Positions 18,606-27,366 of a stretch of DNA of 64,000 nt are shown here, in pieces. The translations under genes were made by a program, and so were the position numbers. The stretch is from positions 1 through 64,000 of the forward strand of contig JAOTYE010000012.1 of the NCBI GenBank assembly GCA_029862045.1, written 5' to 3'. This DNA is from Gammaproteobacteria bacterium. Its GTDB lineage: Bacteria > Pseudomonadota > Gammaproteobacteria > Steroidobacterales > Woeseiaceae. Position 1 is the stretch's first letter, and each line of letters opens with the position of its first letter. A model generated the notes under the pieces. That model ran no database searches and was not told the DNA's origin. It was given only the letters and a program-made list of their open reading frames with translations.

Positions 18606-19997
18606 ATGCTAAAACCGTCGCTACAACTAAAACTCGGACAAACGCTGACGATGACGCCGCAGCTGCAGCAAGCCATCAGGCTTTTGCAGCTGCCGGTTCT
18701 GGATCTGAATGCACAGATTCAGGATGCCCTCGAAGAAAACATCATGCTCGAGATGGAGGACCTGCCCGACGTTCCACAAACCAATGCAGAAACCACCGCT
18801 GAAGTTGAAACCATAAAGGCTGAGGACAGTTGGCAGGAGCGCTCTGCCGGGCAAATTCAGGATGGCGGATGGAATGGCGAAGGCCGACCGATCACGGAGT
18901 TCGCCGACGAGTCCGGCCAGACATTGCGGGAACATCTGCTTTGGCAGCTCGAGATGGAGCACTTCTCGCCGCGACAAGTCGTCATTGGTGAGGCGATTGT
19001 CGATTCGATAAACGACGACGGTTACCTGACAGCCGATCTTGACGAAATTTCGGCAAGCCTCGACAAAGAATCCGAGGTTACGCTTGCGGAAATCGAGGAA
19101 ACGCTCGAAAAGGTGCAGTGCCTGGATCCTGTCGGTGTCGGCGCCCGCTCGCTTTCCGAATGCATCATCCTGCAGTTGCATCAGCTCGATGCTTCGACGC
19201 CCGGGCTATCGCTGGCGATCGATCTTGCGGATCGCCATCTTGACCTGGTTGCGAGCCGTGACTACGGCGAATTGCGACGCAGTTTGCGAACCTCCGACGA
19301 GGATTTGCATGACGCGGTGGCACTCGTCAAGAGCTGTCACCCTAAACCCGGACTCGCCGTCAGCCCGGCCGCCGCCGAATACGTTATTCCCGACGTATTC
19401 GTACGCAAGATCGACAATCGGTGGCAGGTTGAGATCAGCCCAACCGGCGTGCCACGACTCTCGGTCAATCAACAATACGCACGCCTGCTGCGCGGCAGCG
19501 GTGATCACGCGGTGCTGCGCTCACAACTGCAGGAGGCCCGCTGGCTGATTCGCAGTCTCGAAATTCGCAATGAAACGGTTATGAAGGTAGCGACCTGCAT
19601 CGTGTCCCGGCAGATCGAGTTTCTTGAGCACGGTGACGAATCGATGAAGCCGATGGTCCTCAGGGATGTTGCTGAAGAAATCGGCATGCACGAATCGACA
19701 ATTTCTCGTGTCACGACCAACAAGTACATGCACACGCCGCGTGGCGTTTTCGAATTTAAGTACTTTTTCTCGTCTCACCTTTCGTCCGCCGACGGCGAAG
19801 ACCAGTCATCCACGTCAGTACGCGCGAAGATTCGCAAGCTGATCGGCGCCGAAAACCCGGCCAAGCCTCTGAGTGACAGCAAGATCGCCAATGTGCTTGC
19901 CGAAGAAGGGATTTCAGTTGCGAGGCGAACCGTTGCGAAGTACCGTGAGTCAATGAATATCACATCGTCGAGCGAGCGCAGGCAACGCCCGGCGTGA
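18606..19997 (+). CDS. rpoN: RNA polymerase sigma-54 factor RpoN
   Basis: Sigma 54 directs transcription from -24/-12 promoters with enhancer-binding activators. The 463-residue protein has region I, rich in Gln and Leu (LQLKLGQTLTMTPQLQQAIR), an acidic region II, the core-binding domain, and the C-terminal RpoN box ARRTVAKYRE, all complete. A small palindrome, GAGGCTAGCCTC (18576-18587), lies just upstream, and no strong ribosome binding site is visible, so translation may be modest. The rpoN-hpf-ptsN-rapZ order is conserved. Confidence 0.98.
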   Translation: MLKPSLQLKLGQTLTMTPQLQQAIRLLQLPVLDLNAQIQDALEENIMLEMEDLPDVPQTNAETTAEVETIKAEDSWQERSAGQIQDGGWNGEGRPITEFADESGQTLREHLLWQLEMEHFSPRQVVIGEAIVDSINDDGYLTADLDEISASLDKESEVTLAEIEETLEKVQCLDPVGVGARSLSECIILQLHQLDASTPGLSLAIDLADRHLDLVASRDYGELRRSLRTSDEDLHDAVALVKSCHPKPGLAVSPAAAEYVIPDVFVRKIDNRWQVEISPTGVPRLSVNQQYARLLRGSGDHAVLRSQLQEARWLIRSLEIRNETVMKVATCIVSRQIEFLEHGDESMKPMVLRDVAEEIGMHESTISRVTTNKYMHTPRGVFEFKYFFSSHLSSADGEDQSSTSVRAKIRKLIGAENPAKPLSDSKIANVLAEEGISVARRTVAKYRESMNITSSSERRQRPA

Positions 19998-20165
19998 GCG
20001 CGCAATATCGATACGGATGAAACGAATATACGTATCAAACGCTACAGAAGGAGGTTTACGGCACTGCTAATCTGAACCCGTTAAGACTGTGCGAGCTAGC
20101 TGACTATTTTCGCGGGGGAGCGATAGAGCAAAGCACGTACGACATCAGAAGTATGGGAGAAAACT

Positions 20166-20486
20166 ATGCAATTGAACGTTTCAGGCCATCACGTCGAGGT
20201 AACCGCTTCCCTCAGAGGTTATGTCGAGTCCAAGATTGACAAGGTCGCACGTCACTTTGATCTGGTATCTGACATCAACTGTATCCTCACTGTCGAGAAG
20301 CTGCGGCACAAAGCAGAAGCTACAGTCAAAGTGAATGGCGGTACGATTTACGCTGATGCAATCGAAGAAGACATGTATGCAGCGATCGATGGCCTGGTAG
20401 ACAAGCTCGATCGGCGGGTAAGAAAGTACAAAGAAAAACTCGTCGACCACCGCGCCAGAGACGCGCAAAAGGGAAATTTCGGCTAA
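20166..20486 (+). CDS. hpf: Ribosome hibernation promoting factor HPF
   Basis: This 106-residue short-type HPF binds the 30S subunit in stationary phase and promotes 100S ribosome dimers. The sequence starts MQLNVSGHHVEVTASLRGYV, continues with KVARHF, and ends with the basic YKEKLVDHR region. A GGGAGA ribosome binding site sits 7-12 bp upstream. The 168-bp gap before it (19998-20165) holds an AAGGAGG box near 20047 with no start codon after it, and no clear sigma-54 site could be found. Confidence 0.95.
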   Translation: MQLNVSGHHVEVTASLRGYVESKIDKVARHFDLVSDINCILTVEKLRHKAEATVKVNGGTIYADAIEEDMYAAIDGLVDKLDRRVRKYKEKLVDHRARDAQKGNFG

Positions 20487-20553
20487 GACCGTATTCGGCC
20501 CGTGCGGCTGAGCAGTCGCACGGGCGTGCCGGCTATCCATTCAGCTCAATCCA

Positions 20554-21000
20554 ATGTTGCTCGAAGAAATCATCAAGCCCGACAGTGTCTTGTGCAATGC
20601 ACATGCTCGCAGCAAGAAACATTGCCTCGAAATATTGAGTCAGCTGCTCGTGCGCTCCCATCCCCACATCGCCAGCGAGGATATTTTTGGGGGCCTGATC
20701 GAACGCGAACGCCTGGGCTGCACGAGCCTGGATCAAGGCGTCGCATTCCCGCATTGTCGCGTCGACGGTCTCGACTCGAGCGTCGGCGCACTCATCGGAC
20801 TCAGTGAGGCAGTGGAATTTGATTCGCCGGACGGCGAGGCAGTTGACCTCGTCTTCGGCCTCATGGTGCCTGCTGAGCTGGGCGACGAGGATCACGCCAA
20901 TATTTCCGGCATCGCGGACCTGCTCGACGATCGGGAATTGCGCTCCAAACTGCGGGATGCTAACTCGAGTAACGAACTCTATGAGGCATTGTGCGCCTAG
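20554..21000 (+). CDS. ptsN: Nitrogen PTS EIIA component PtsN
   Basis: EIIA-Ntr is the terminal phospho-acceptor of the regulatory nitrogen PTS and influences potassium transport and sigma-54-linked functions. The 148-residue protein carries the phosphorylated histidine in AFPHCRV at His67. The family N-terminus (LLEEIIKPDSVLC) is intact. It overlaps rapZ by 10 bp. Confidence 0.96.
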   Translation: MLLEEIIKPDSVLCNAHARSKKHCLEILSQLLVRSHPHIASEDIFGGLIERERLGCTSLDQGVAFPHCRVDGLDSSVGALIGLSEAVEFDSPDGEAVDLVFGLMVPAELGDEDHANISGIADLLDDRELRSKLRDANSSNELYEALCA

Positions 21001-21869
21001 TTATCGTCAGCGGACTGTCGGGATCCGGCAAGTCCATTGCTTTGCACGTTCTTGAAGACATCGGCTATTACTGCATAGACAATATGCCGGCCGGGCTCCT
21101 CAAATCAGTCATAGATGAGGTCACTTCCGGGGACGGCAAAGCAACGAACCTTCTCGCTGTCGGCGTTGATGCACGAAATCGCCGCCAGGACCTCGAAGCA
21201 TTGCCGCAGCTGATCGGGGAACTTCGCCAGCAGGGCGTTCAAACGGACTTGCTTTTCCTTCAATCCAGCGACGACGTATTGCTCAAGCGTTATAGCGAAA
21301 CTCGTCGGCGACATCCCCTTGCCGGGCATGGCACGGCATTGCGTGCCGCGATCGAAAACGAACGCGAGATGCTCTCGGTTATTCTCAATTCCGCCGATCT
21401 GATTATCGACACCTCACGCACAAGTATCTACGAACTGGCTGATACGATTCGCGAGCGCATCGATCGACGTAAAACCGGTGCACTTTCGGTACTGATCGAG
21501 TCATTCGGTTTCAAAAACGGCATTCCAGCGGACGCCGACTTCGTATTCGATTTGCGCTGCTTGCCGAACCCGTATTGGACTGTGGAACTAAGGGGGCTGA
21601 CTGGCCGTGATCAGGAGGTCGCCGGATTTCTCGACGCTCAGCCGGCGTTCGTCGCAATGTACGAGGATATCTTCAGGTTTCTGAAACGCTGGATTCCTGA
21701 ATACGACGCCGTGCACCGAGGCTATCTGACCGTCGCGATCGGTTGCACAGGCGGCCAGCACCGCTCCGTGTACATGACCGAAAAACTCGCCACCGCGCTA
21801 CGCGAAATTCACGACCCTGTCCTTACCCGCCACAACGAAATTACGACGCATCCGATAAGCAAGACGTAG
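20991..21869 (+). CDS. rapZ: RNase adapter protein RapZ
   Basis: RapZ binds the sRNA GlmZ and guides its cleavage by RNase E, linking to glucosamine-6-phosphate synthesis; homologues in other phyla are nucleotide-binding YvcJ proteins. The 292-residue protein has a P-loop GLSGSGKS at residues 8-15, a DLRCLPNPYW segment, and the C-terminal IGCTGGQHRSVYMTEKLA motif. It starts with GTG at 20991 inside ptsN. A palindromic element (copy F) begins one base after its stop. Confidence 0.95.
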   Translation: MRLVIVSGLSGSGKSIALHVLEDIGYYCIDNMPAGLLKSVIDEVTSGDGKATNLLAVGVDARNRRQDLEALPQLIGELRQQGVQTDLLFLQSSDDVLLKRYSETRRRHPLAGHGTALRAAIENEREMLSVILNSADLIIDTSRTSIYELADTIRERIDRRKTGALSVLIESFGFKNGIPADADFVFDLRCLPNPYWTVELRGLTGRDQEVAGFLDAQPAFVAMYEDIFRFLKRWIPEYDAVHRGYLTVAIGCTGGQHRSVYMTEKLATALREIHDPVLTRHNEITTHPISKT

Positions 21870-22021
21870 GACTGCGTCCGGCGCATTGCCCATCTTCATG
21901 GCTCGGTTGATCGGCAACATCCTGTTGCCGACCCTACGGGCGCACTACGTGCGTCCAAAATCGCTCCCGGCGATATTGTCGCTGCGCTTTACTTCCGATG
22001 GACAACGCCCCGGCCACAGTC
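21870..22021 (-). repeat. Palindromic element copy F, loop interrupted by 74 nt
   Basis: Arms 21870-21893 and 21998-22021 pair at 19 of 24 positions. Read on the minus strand, the family loop starts normally (GGAAGTAAAGCGCAGCG), is broken, and resumes at CGAGCCATGAAG. The 74 nt at 21906-21979 stand in place of three bases. They contain three consecutive small inverted repeats: CGGCAACA/TGTTGCCG (21912-21930), GGGCGCAC/GTGCGTCC (21938-21956) and ATCGC/GCGAT (21960-21974). Confidence 0.8.
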
Positions 22022-22081
22022 TTGCCGTGCGTGTGGCGGTTAAGACCGGTAAACTCCGGCTACCTTTCTGAGGCGGCACCC

Positions 22082-23431
22082 ATGGAAGCGAGAGAGCACA
22101 CTCAGGCCACCTTGCGACTGCTGCGCGAAAAACTCGACAGCGGCGGCATGCGTTCTGCGCGCCTGATGATTCACAGCCTGCATCCGGCTGAGATCGCGCG
22201 CCTGCTCGAATCCCTGCCGCTTCGCGAGCGCGCCGTACTCTGGGAAATGGTCGATTCCGAGGACGAAGGCGATGTGCTCGTCGAGGTCTCCGACGAGGTG
22301 CGCGATGGCCTGATCAAGGGCATGAAGACCGAGCAACTCATCGCGGCCACAGAGGGCATGGAGCTCGACGATCTCGCCGACCTGCTGATCGATCTGCCGG
22401 AAACTGTTACTCAGAAAGTTCTGCAGTCCCTCGATGACCAGGATGAGGAACGGTTGCGGCAGGTACTTGCCTACGACGAGGACAGCGCCGGTGGCCTGAT
22501 GAACGTCGACGTCGTGACGGTTCGTCCCGATGTCACACTCGAAGTCGTTTGTCGTTACCTGCGCGCACGTGGCGAAATGCCCGACGGCACGGATTCTATT
22601 TTTGTCGTCAATCGGGACGACGAATTTGTCGGCTCGTTGTTTTTGTCGCGGTTGTTGACACATGACGACGAAACCCTCGTCTCCGCGGTCATGTCCACTG
22701 ATATTCTGCCCATCCCGGCGCACACCCCGTCGACCGAGGTGGTTTGGGAATTTGAGCATCGGGATTTACTGTCTGCCCCCGTTGTCGATGATGACTATCG
22801 GGTTGTTGGACGCATCACGGTCGACGATGTCGTTGATGTGATCCGTGACGAGGCCGAGCACTCGCTAATGAGTGCAGCGGGACTCGATGAAGAAGACGAC
22901 ATGTTTGCGCCAGTGTTCAAGAGTGCGACCCGCAGAGCGCTGTGGCTCGGCGTGAACCTCTGCACTGCGTTTCTCGCCGCCGCCGTCGTCGACATTTTTC
23001 AGACCACTATCGACAAGATCGTCCTGCTTGCCGTTCTAATGCCGGTCGTGCCAAGCATGGGCGGCGTGGCGGGTAGCCAGTCGTTAACCATCATCACCCG
23101 GGCCATTGCGCTCGGTCAGATCGATCGCACCAACGCGCGTCGAATCCTGCGCAAGGAACTCCTGGTAGGGCTGCTGAACGGCCTCGGCTGGGCGGTCGTC
23201 GTCGCCGTATTTACGTTTTTGTGGTTCGGCGACTGGCATATTGGGGGCGTTATCGGGGCCGCAATGATCATCAATCTGTTTATCGCGGCATTTGCCGGCT
23301 TCGCGATTCCGCTCACACTGAAGCGCATGCGGATCGATCCTGCCCTGGCTGGCGGCGTTGTATTGACGACAGTAACCGACGTAATAGGTTACATGGCGTT
23401 CCTCGGATTGGGTGCCGCATTTCTCTTGTAG
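22082..23431 (+). CDS. mgtE: Magnesium transporter MgtE
   Basis: MgtE is a Mg2+-gated magnesium channel. From the ATG at 22082 the product has 449 residues: an N-terminal superhelical domain (to about residue 130), two CBS domains that sense cytoplasmic Mg2+ (about 135-260), and a five-helix pore domain. The PVVPSMGGVAGSQSL segment and the DVIGYMAFLGLG end are typical of the pore. A GAGG box lies about 10 bp upstream. A longer in-frame reading from 21998 would translate the right arm of repeat F and has no family support. Confidence 0.95.
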   Translation: MEAREHTQATLRLLREKLDSGGMRSARLMIHSLHPAEIARLLESLPLRERAVLWEMVDSEDEGDVLVEVSDEVRDGLIKGMKTEQLIAATEGMELDDLADLLIDLPETVTQKVLQSLDDQDEERLRQVLAYDEDSAGGLMNVDVVTVRPDVTLEVVCRYLRARGEMPDGTDSIFVVNRDDEFVGSLFLSRLLTHDDETLVSAVMSTDILPIPAHTPSTEVVWEFEHRDLLSAPVVDDDYRVVGRITVDDVVDVIRDEAEHSLMSAAGLDEEDDMFAPVFKSATRRALWLGVNLCTAFLAAAVVDIFQTTIDKIVLLAVLMPVVPSMGGVAGSQSLTIITRAIALGQIDRTNARRILRKELLVGLLNGLGWAVVVAVFTFLWFGDWHIGGVIGAAMIINLFIAAFAGFAIPLTLKRMRIDPALAGGVVLTTVTDVIGYMAFLGLGAAFLL

Positions 23432-23437
23432 GTCACG

Positions 23438-24658
23438 CTAGTCTGAGTGGAATGCGCTCAGATCCTTCTTGATCCAACTCGGTGCAAACAGTCGCGGTAC
23501 GTCAGCGCCGGTGACGAAGTCGAGTAGTTCGTCTTTGACTTTCATTGCGTCCTGATAGCCGAGCTCAATCAACTCCTGCGTGTATTCCCGCTCAAACATG
23601 AGGAAACTCAGGAGGCGGTTCTCGCTCGGGCCCCGACCACCGATCCCGCGCAAAAGACCGCGAATCGCGAAGGGCAATTCGCGTCGATGCGTGTGAGCAA
23701 TGACGCGAAGATCTTTGCTGGGCACGATAAGCATCGTGTCAATCGGGCGCATGCGTCGCAGTGTTCCTGTGCGATGGTCCGGATTCACCGCATCAATCAG
23801 CTGATTGATGCGCGTCATGCGCTCAAGGTCAGAGTAGAGCCCGTCCATGAACAAGGTATCGAGCATATAACCAGCAATCTGAGCAAAACTCGGATGCGCC
23901 TGTGGCTGCCCCGGATCCGGTACTTTGTCGGCGGTCTCGTCGCGTATTCCAACTACAAGAATGCGGTCAGCCCCCAAATGGATGGCAGGGCTTAACGGAG
24001 TTGCCTGGCGCATGGCGCCGTCGCCGAAATACCCGCCGTCGAGCTGCACGGGCGGGAAGATCATCGGTACTGCAATGCTCGCCATCAGGTGATCGAGGTG
24101 CAGATCGCCGCGTATGCCGACGCGCCGCGTGCGCGACCATCCGCCGCGACCCTGCGCTGCCTGAAAAAAAGACGTCGACCGGGCTGACGCATAACTCGCG
24201 GCAGTTACAGCGACGGCATCGAGATAGCCGTTCTCGATTGCGTCCTGAATCCTCGGGAAACGGACATTGCGGCTGAGTAACGCACGCAACGGAGAATTGT
24301 CGAGCAAGGACTTTGGCGTGCCGACAAGAAACCCGCCAAGCACGATCGCCGCGAGCCAATGCAGGCTGCTTTTGAGCATGGTCAGGTTGCCGGTGCGAAA
24401 GACCTGTTCGCTGCGGAAATTGGCCCACACCCGATCGAGTTCAGCGACAGCGACTCGAAAGCGCCGCGCCTTGCTGGCCAGCACGACCGAGTTTATCGCC
24501 CCTGCCGACGTGCCACTGATCACGGCAAAGGGATTGGGACTGCCTTTTGGCACGAGCTCGGCCAGCGCTTTGAGCACTCCGACCTGAAATGCGCCGCGCG
24601 CGCCGCCGCCCGGCAGGACGAGAGCTGTCTTATGTTCTGCCGACTCAGTACTTCTCAT
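23438..24658 (-). CDS. Patatin-like phospholipase family protein
   Basis: This is a serine acyl hydrolase of the patatin/RssA type. The oxyanion-hole motif PGGGARGAFQ and the nucleophile motif GTSAG lie in the first 60 residues, and the catalytic aspartate in DGGYFGDGAMRQATPL sits near residue 210; all are intact. The C-terminal part (to about 406 residues) is longer than in minimal patatins and ends with conserved-looking PSWIKKDL. No signal peptide is seen, so it is probably cytoplasmic or membrane-associated. ATG 24658 is preferred; a TTG at 24676 would add six residues. Substrate is unknown. Confidence 0.9.
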   Translation of the reverse strand: MRSTESAEHKTALVLPGGGARGAFQVGVLKALAELVPKGSPNPFAVISGTSAGAINSVVLASKARRFRVAVAELDRVWANFRSEQVFRTGNLTMLKSSLHWLAAIVLGGFLVGTPKSLLDNSPLRALLSRNVRFPRIQDAIENGYLDAVAVTAASYASARSTSFFQAAQGRGGWSRTRRVGIRGDLHLDHLMASIAVPMIFPPVQLDGGYFGDGAMRQATPLSPAIHLGADRILVVGIRDETADKVPDPGQPQAHPSFAQIAGYMLDTLFMDGLYSDLERMTRINQLIDAVNPDHRTGTLRRMRPIDTMLIVPSKDLRVIAHTHRRELPFAIRGLLRGIGGRGPSENRLLSFLMFEREYTQELIELGYQDAMKVKDELLDFVTGADVPRLFAPSWIKKDLSAFHSD

Positions 24659-24698
24659 ATCGTCACGAACTGTCAAATTCCGCCCGATTCAGACCGAA

Positions 24699-24707
24699 TG
24701 GTATTAT
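24699..24707 (+). promoter_or_regulatory. Extended -10 promoter for the exported peroxiredoxin
   Basis: TGG followed by TATTAT (24702-24707) forms an extended -10 element with start expected near 24714, leaving a leader of about 19 nt before the ATG at 24733. No good -35 is seen, as is usual for extended -10 promoters. It lies in the short divergent gap with the patatin gene. Confidence 0.45.
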
Positions 24708-24732
24708 AGTGCCCACCGGAGGATGTAGCTTG

Positions 24733-25266
24733 ATGAAACGAACACCTGTGATTCTGTTGTCTTTGCTCGCGCTTAGCTTGTCGGCCATGGCGTCCGAACT
24801 GTTTACTGTCGGGCAGCCCGCGCCTGAATTCGAACTCTATGATCAAAATGGCCAGCTGCATGCGCTCGAAGACTATCGCGATCAGTGGGTTGTGCTCTAC
24901 TTCTACCCAAAAGACGAGACCCCGGGCTGTACAACCGAGGCCTGCGAGTTTCGCGACAATATTTTCGCCTTCAGGAAAATCAATGCCCAGATCCTCGGTG
25001 TAAGCCTCGATGACGTGGAGTCGCACCGGAAGTTCTCTGAGAATCATGGCCTGCCGTTTCCACTGCTCGCCGACTCGAATGGCAAAGCGGCCGGTGCTTA
25101 CGGCGTAAAAACCAGGATGTTTGGCATGACCGTCGCCAAGCGACAGACTTTCCTGATTGGTCCGGACGGCACAATTGCCAAGCATTACGAGAAGGTCAAA
25201 CCCGCCGACCACTCCGCACAGGTATTGGCTGACCTCAAAGAGCTCGGCGCAACCAGCCTGGACTAG
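24733..25266 (+). CDS. Exported peroxiredoxin (BCP/PrxQ type)
   Basis: This thiol peroxidase of the bacterioferritin comigratory protein group has 177 residues. The first 20 or so form a signal peptide (RTPVILLSLLALSLSAMAS), so the enzyme is predicted to be periplasmic; classical Bcp is cytoplasmic. The peroxidatic motif TPGCTTEACEF has two cysteines five residues apart, the second a likely resolving cysteine. A GGAGG ribosome binding site precedes the ATG. Its TAG stop is shared with the opposite gene's stop in a CTAG. Confidence 0.92.
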   Translation: MKRTPVILLSLLALSLSAMASELFTVGQPAPEFELYDQNGQLHALEDYRDQWVVLYFYPKDETPGCTTEACEFRDNIFAFRKINAQILGVSLDDVESHRKFSENHGLPFPLLADSNGKAAGAYGVKTRMFGMTVAKRQTFLIGPDGTIAKHYEKVKPADHSAQVLADLKELGATSLD

Positions 25267-26438
25267 TGAAGCCCCTTGATGCCGTCGTCAAGCCCGGCGA
25301 GGGTTAACGGGTACATTCGGTCGTCCATCAATTCACGCGTCAGTTTGACGGACGGGGTGTAGTCCCAGCGGTTCTGCGGCTCCGGATTAAGCCATATCGC
25401 CTTGGGAAAGGTGTTCAGTAGTCGCTTGATCCACACTGCTCCGGGCTCTTCATTCCAGTGCTCGACGCTGCCGCCAGCGTACACAATCTCGTAAGGGCTC
25501 ATCGTCGCGTCACCGACGAAAACCAGTTTATAGTCGGAGCCGTATTTGTGCGTGATATCAACGGTTGGTACGCGCTCGGCATGGCGACGACGATTATCCT
25601 TCCACATGCTCTCGTAGATGAAGTTGTGAAAGTAGAAATATTCGAGATGCTTGAATTCACTGCGTGACGCGGAGAACAGTTCCTCGCAGACGCGCACGTG
25701 ATCGTCCATCGAGCCGCCAATATCCAGGCAAAGCAGGACCTTCACCGCATTGTGACGCTCGGGAACCATGCGGATATCCAAAAGACCTGCATTTCTCGCC
25801 GTCTTGTCGATCGTGTCTTCGAGATCGAGTTGATCAGCAGCGCCTTCACGAGCGAATTTTCGTAACCGCCGCAACGCGATCTTGATATTGCGTGTACCGA
25901 GTTCAACAGAATCGTCGAGATTGCGGTATTCGCGCCGGTCCCAGACCTTGGCGGCACTTCGATTGCGCGAGCTCTGCTGGCCGATTCGTACGCCTTCAGG
26001 GTTGTAACCGTAAGCACCGAACGGCGACGTGCCGGCCGTGCCGATCCATTTATTGCCACCTTCGTGCCGCTCACTCTGCTCTTCGAGGCGCTGCTGCAAG
26101 GCCTGCATCAGTTCCTCGAAACCACCAAGCGCCTCGATTTGCGCGCGCTCTTCGTCGCTCAGCATGAGCTCGGCCTGCCGTCTCAACCACTCATCGGGAA
26201 TGTCGGCCATCAGATCGGCAAATGAGTCCTCCACACCATTGAAATACGACGCGAAGATGCGGTCGAAGCGGTCAAGTTTCGATTCGTCTTTTACAAGGCA
26301 CGAGCGCGACAAGTAATAAAAGTCATCAACACTCTGTCCTGCCACGCCTTTTTGCATCGCTTCGAGGAGCGTAAGCAACTCGGTAATCGACGTTTTCATA
26401 CCGCCGTCGCGCAGGAGATAGAAAAATGGGATTAGCAT
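25263..26438 (-). CDS. CoxE-like von Willebrand factor A domain protein
   Basis: This 391-residue protein has an N-terminal helical region that begins LIPFFYLLRDGG and a C-terminal VWA domain. The metal-binding motif reads DIGGSMDD near residue 245, a D-x-G-x-S form of the usual D-x-S-x-S. It is preceded by a MoxR-type AAA ATPase gene on the same strand, 9 bp away. Such pairs act as chaperones that insert cofactors into or remodel target complexes, but no target is encoded next to it. The sequence has no signal peptide. Function is inferred only at the level of the pair. Confidence 0.88.
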   Translation of the reverse strand: MLIPFFYLLRDGGMKTSITELLTLLEAMQKGVAGQSVDDFYYLSRSCLVKDESKLDRFDRIFASYFNGVEDSFADLMADIPDEWLRRQAELMLSDEERAQIEALGGFEELMQALQQRLEEQSERHEGGNKWIGTAGTSPFGAYGYNPEGVRIGQQSSRNRSAAKVWDRREYRNLDDSVELGTRNIKIALRRLRKFAREGAADQLDLEDTIDKTARNAGLLDIRMVPERHNAVKVLLCLDIGGSMDDHVRVCEELFSASRSEFKHLEYFYFHNFIYESMWKDNRRRHAERVPTVDITHKYGSDYKLVFVGDATMSPYEIVYAGGSVEHWNEEPGAVWIKRLLNTFPKAIWLNPEPQNRWDYTPSVKLTRELMDDRMYPLTLAGLDDGIKGLH

Positions 26439-26447
26439 GACACGCTA

Positions 26448-27308
26448 CTACGGGTTCGAGCCTGCCCTTCTATCCAGGAAGACAAGCTGTTCAAACAAGT
26501 GCACATCCTGCTCGTTTTTCAGCAGGGCGCCGTAAAGTGGCGGTATCGCCGTGCGCGAGTCCTTTGCCCTGAGAGCTTCCGGTGGAATGTCTTCAGCCAG
26601 CAACAACTTGATCCAGTCGAGCAATTCTGAGGTCGACGGCTTCTTCTTTAGGCCTGGAACGTCGCGGACTTTATAGAAAGCATTGAGCGCTTCGCCCAGA
26701 AGGTCTTTCTTCAATTTCGGGAAATGCACGTCTACGATCCGCTGCATCGTTTCCTTGTCTGGAAACTTGATGTAGTGGAAGAAACAGCGCCGCAGAAATG
26801 CATCGGGCAGTTCTTTCTCGTTGTTACTCGTGATGACGATGACCGGGCGATGGACGGCCTTGATGAGTCGCTTTGTTTCATACACATAGAACTCCATGCG
26901 ATCGAGTTCCCGCAACAAGTCATTCGGGAATTCGATGTCGGCCTTGTCCACTTCGTCAATAAGCAATACAGGCTGCTCGCCTGACTCGAATGCCTCCCAG
27001 ACCTTGCCGCGCACAATGTAATTCGAAATGTCGTGCACCCGGTCATCGCCAAGTTGCGAATCACGCAAGCGGGCAACCGCATCGTATTCGTACAGTCCTT
27101 GCTGCGCTTTGGTGGTCGACTTGATATGCCACTCATAAAGCGGCTTGCCGAGTGAGTTCGCGACTTCGATCGCCAGCTGGGTCTTACCTGTGCCGGGCTC
27201 ACCTTTGACCAATATCGGCCTCTCGAGCGTCACAGCTGCGTTGACGGCCATCATGAGGTCGTCTGTCGCGACGTAGGTACTGGTTCCGGTGAATTTGCTG
27301 TTAGCCAT
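26448..27308 (-). CDS. MoxR-family AAA ATPase
   Basis: This 286-residue AAA+ ATPase has Walker A GEPGTGKTQLA near residues 36-46, Walker B LLIDEVDKAD near 115, sensor-1 ITSNNEKELPDAFLRRC, and a C-terminal lid. The MoxR family works as ring-forming chaperones together with VWA-domain partners, and the partner gene follows directly. The upstream side (27309-27366) abuts the penicillin acylase gene end. Confidence 0.93.
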   Translation of the reverse strand: MANSKFTGTSTYVATDDLMMAVNAAVTLERPILVKGEPGTGKTQLAIEVANSLGKPLYEWHIKSTTKAQQGLYEYDAVARLRDSQLGDDRVHDISNYIVRGKVWEAFESGEQPVLLIDEVDKADIEFPNDLLRELDRMEFYVYETKRLIKAVHRPVIVITSNNEKELPDAFLRRCFFHYIKFPDKETMQRIVDVHFPKLKKDLLGEALNAFYKVRDVPGLKKKPSTSELLDWIKLLLAEDIPPEALRAKDSRTAIPPLYGALLKNEQDVHLFEQLVFLDRRAGSNP

Positions 27309-27366
27309 GTTCTCGTCCGCTTATCGCAGTGCAATGATTATCTTACCGGAAAATCGTTGCTGGGCC

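Noticed and set aside
19998-20165. Sigma-54 promoter in front of hpf
   Set aside because: A GGCAC is present near 20054, but no GC at the required 10-bp spacing follows, so the -24/-12 pattern is not met.
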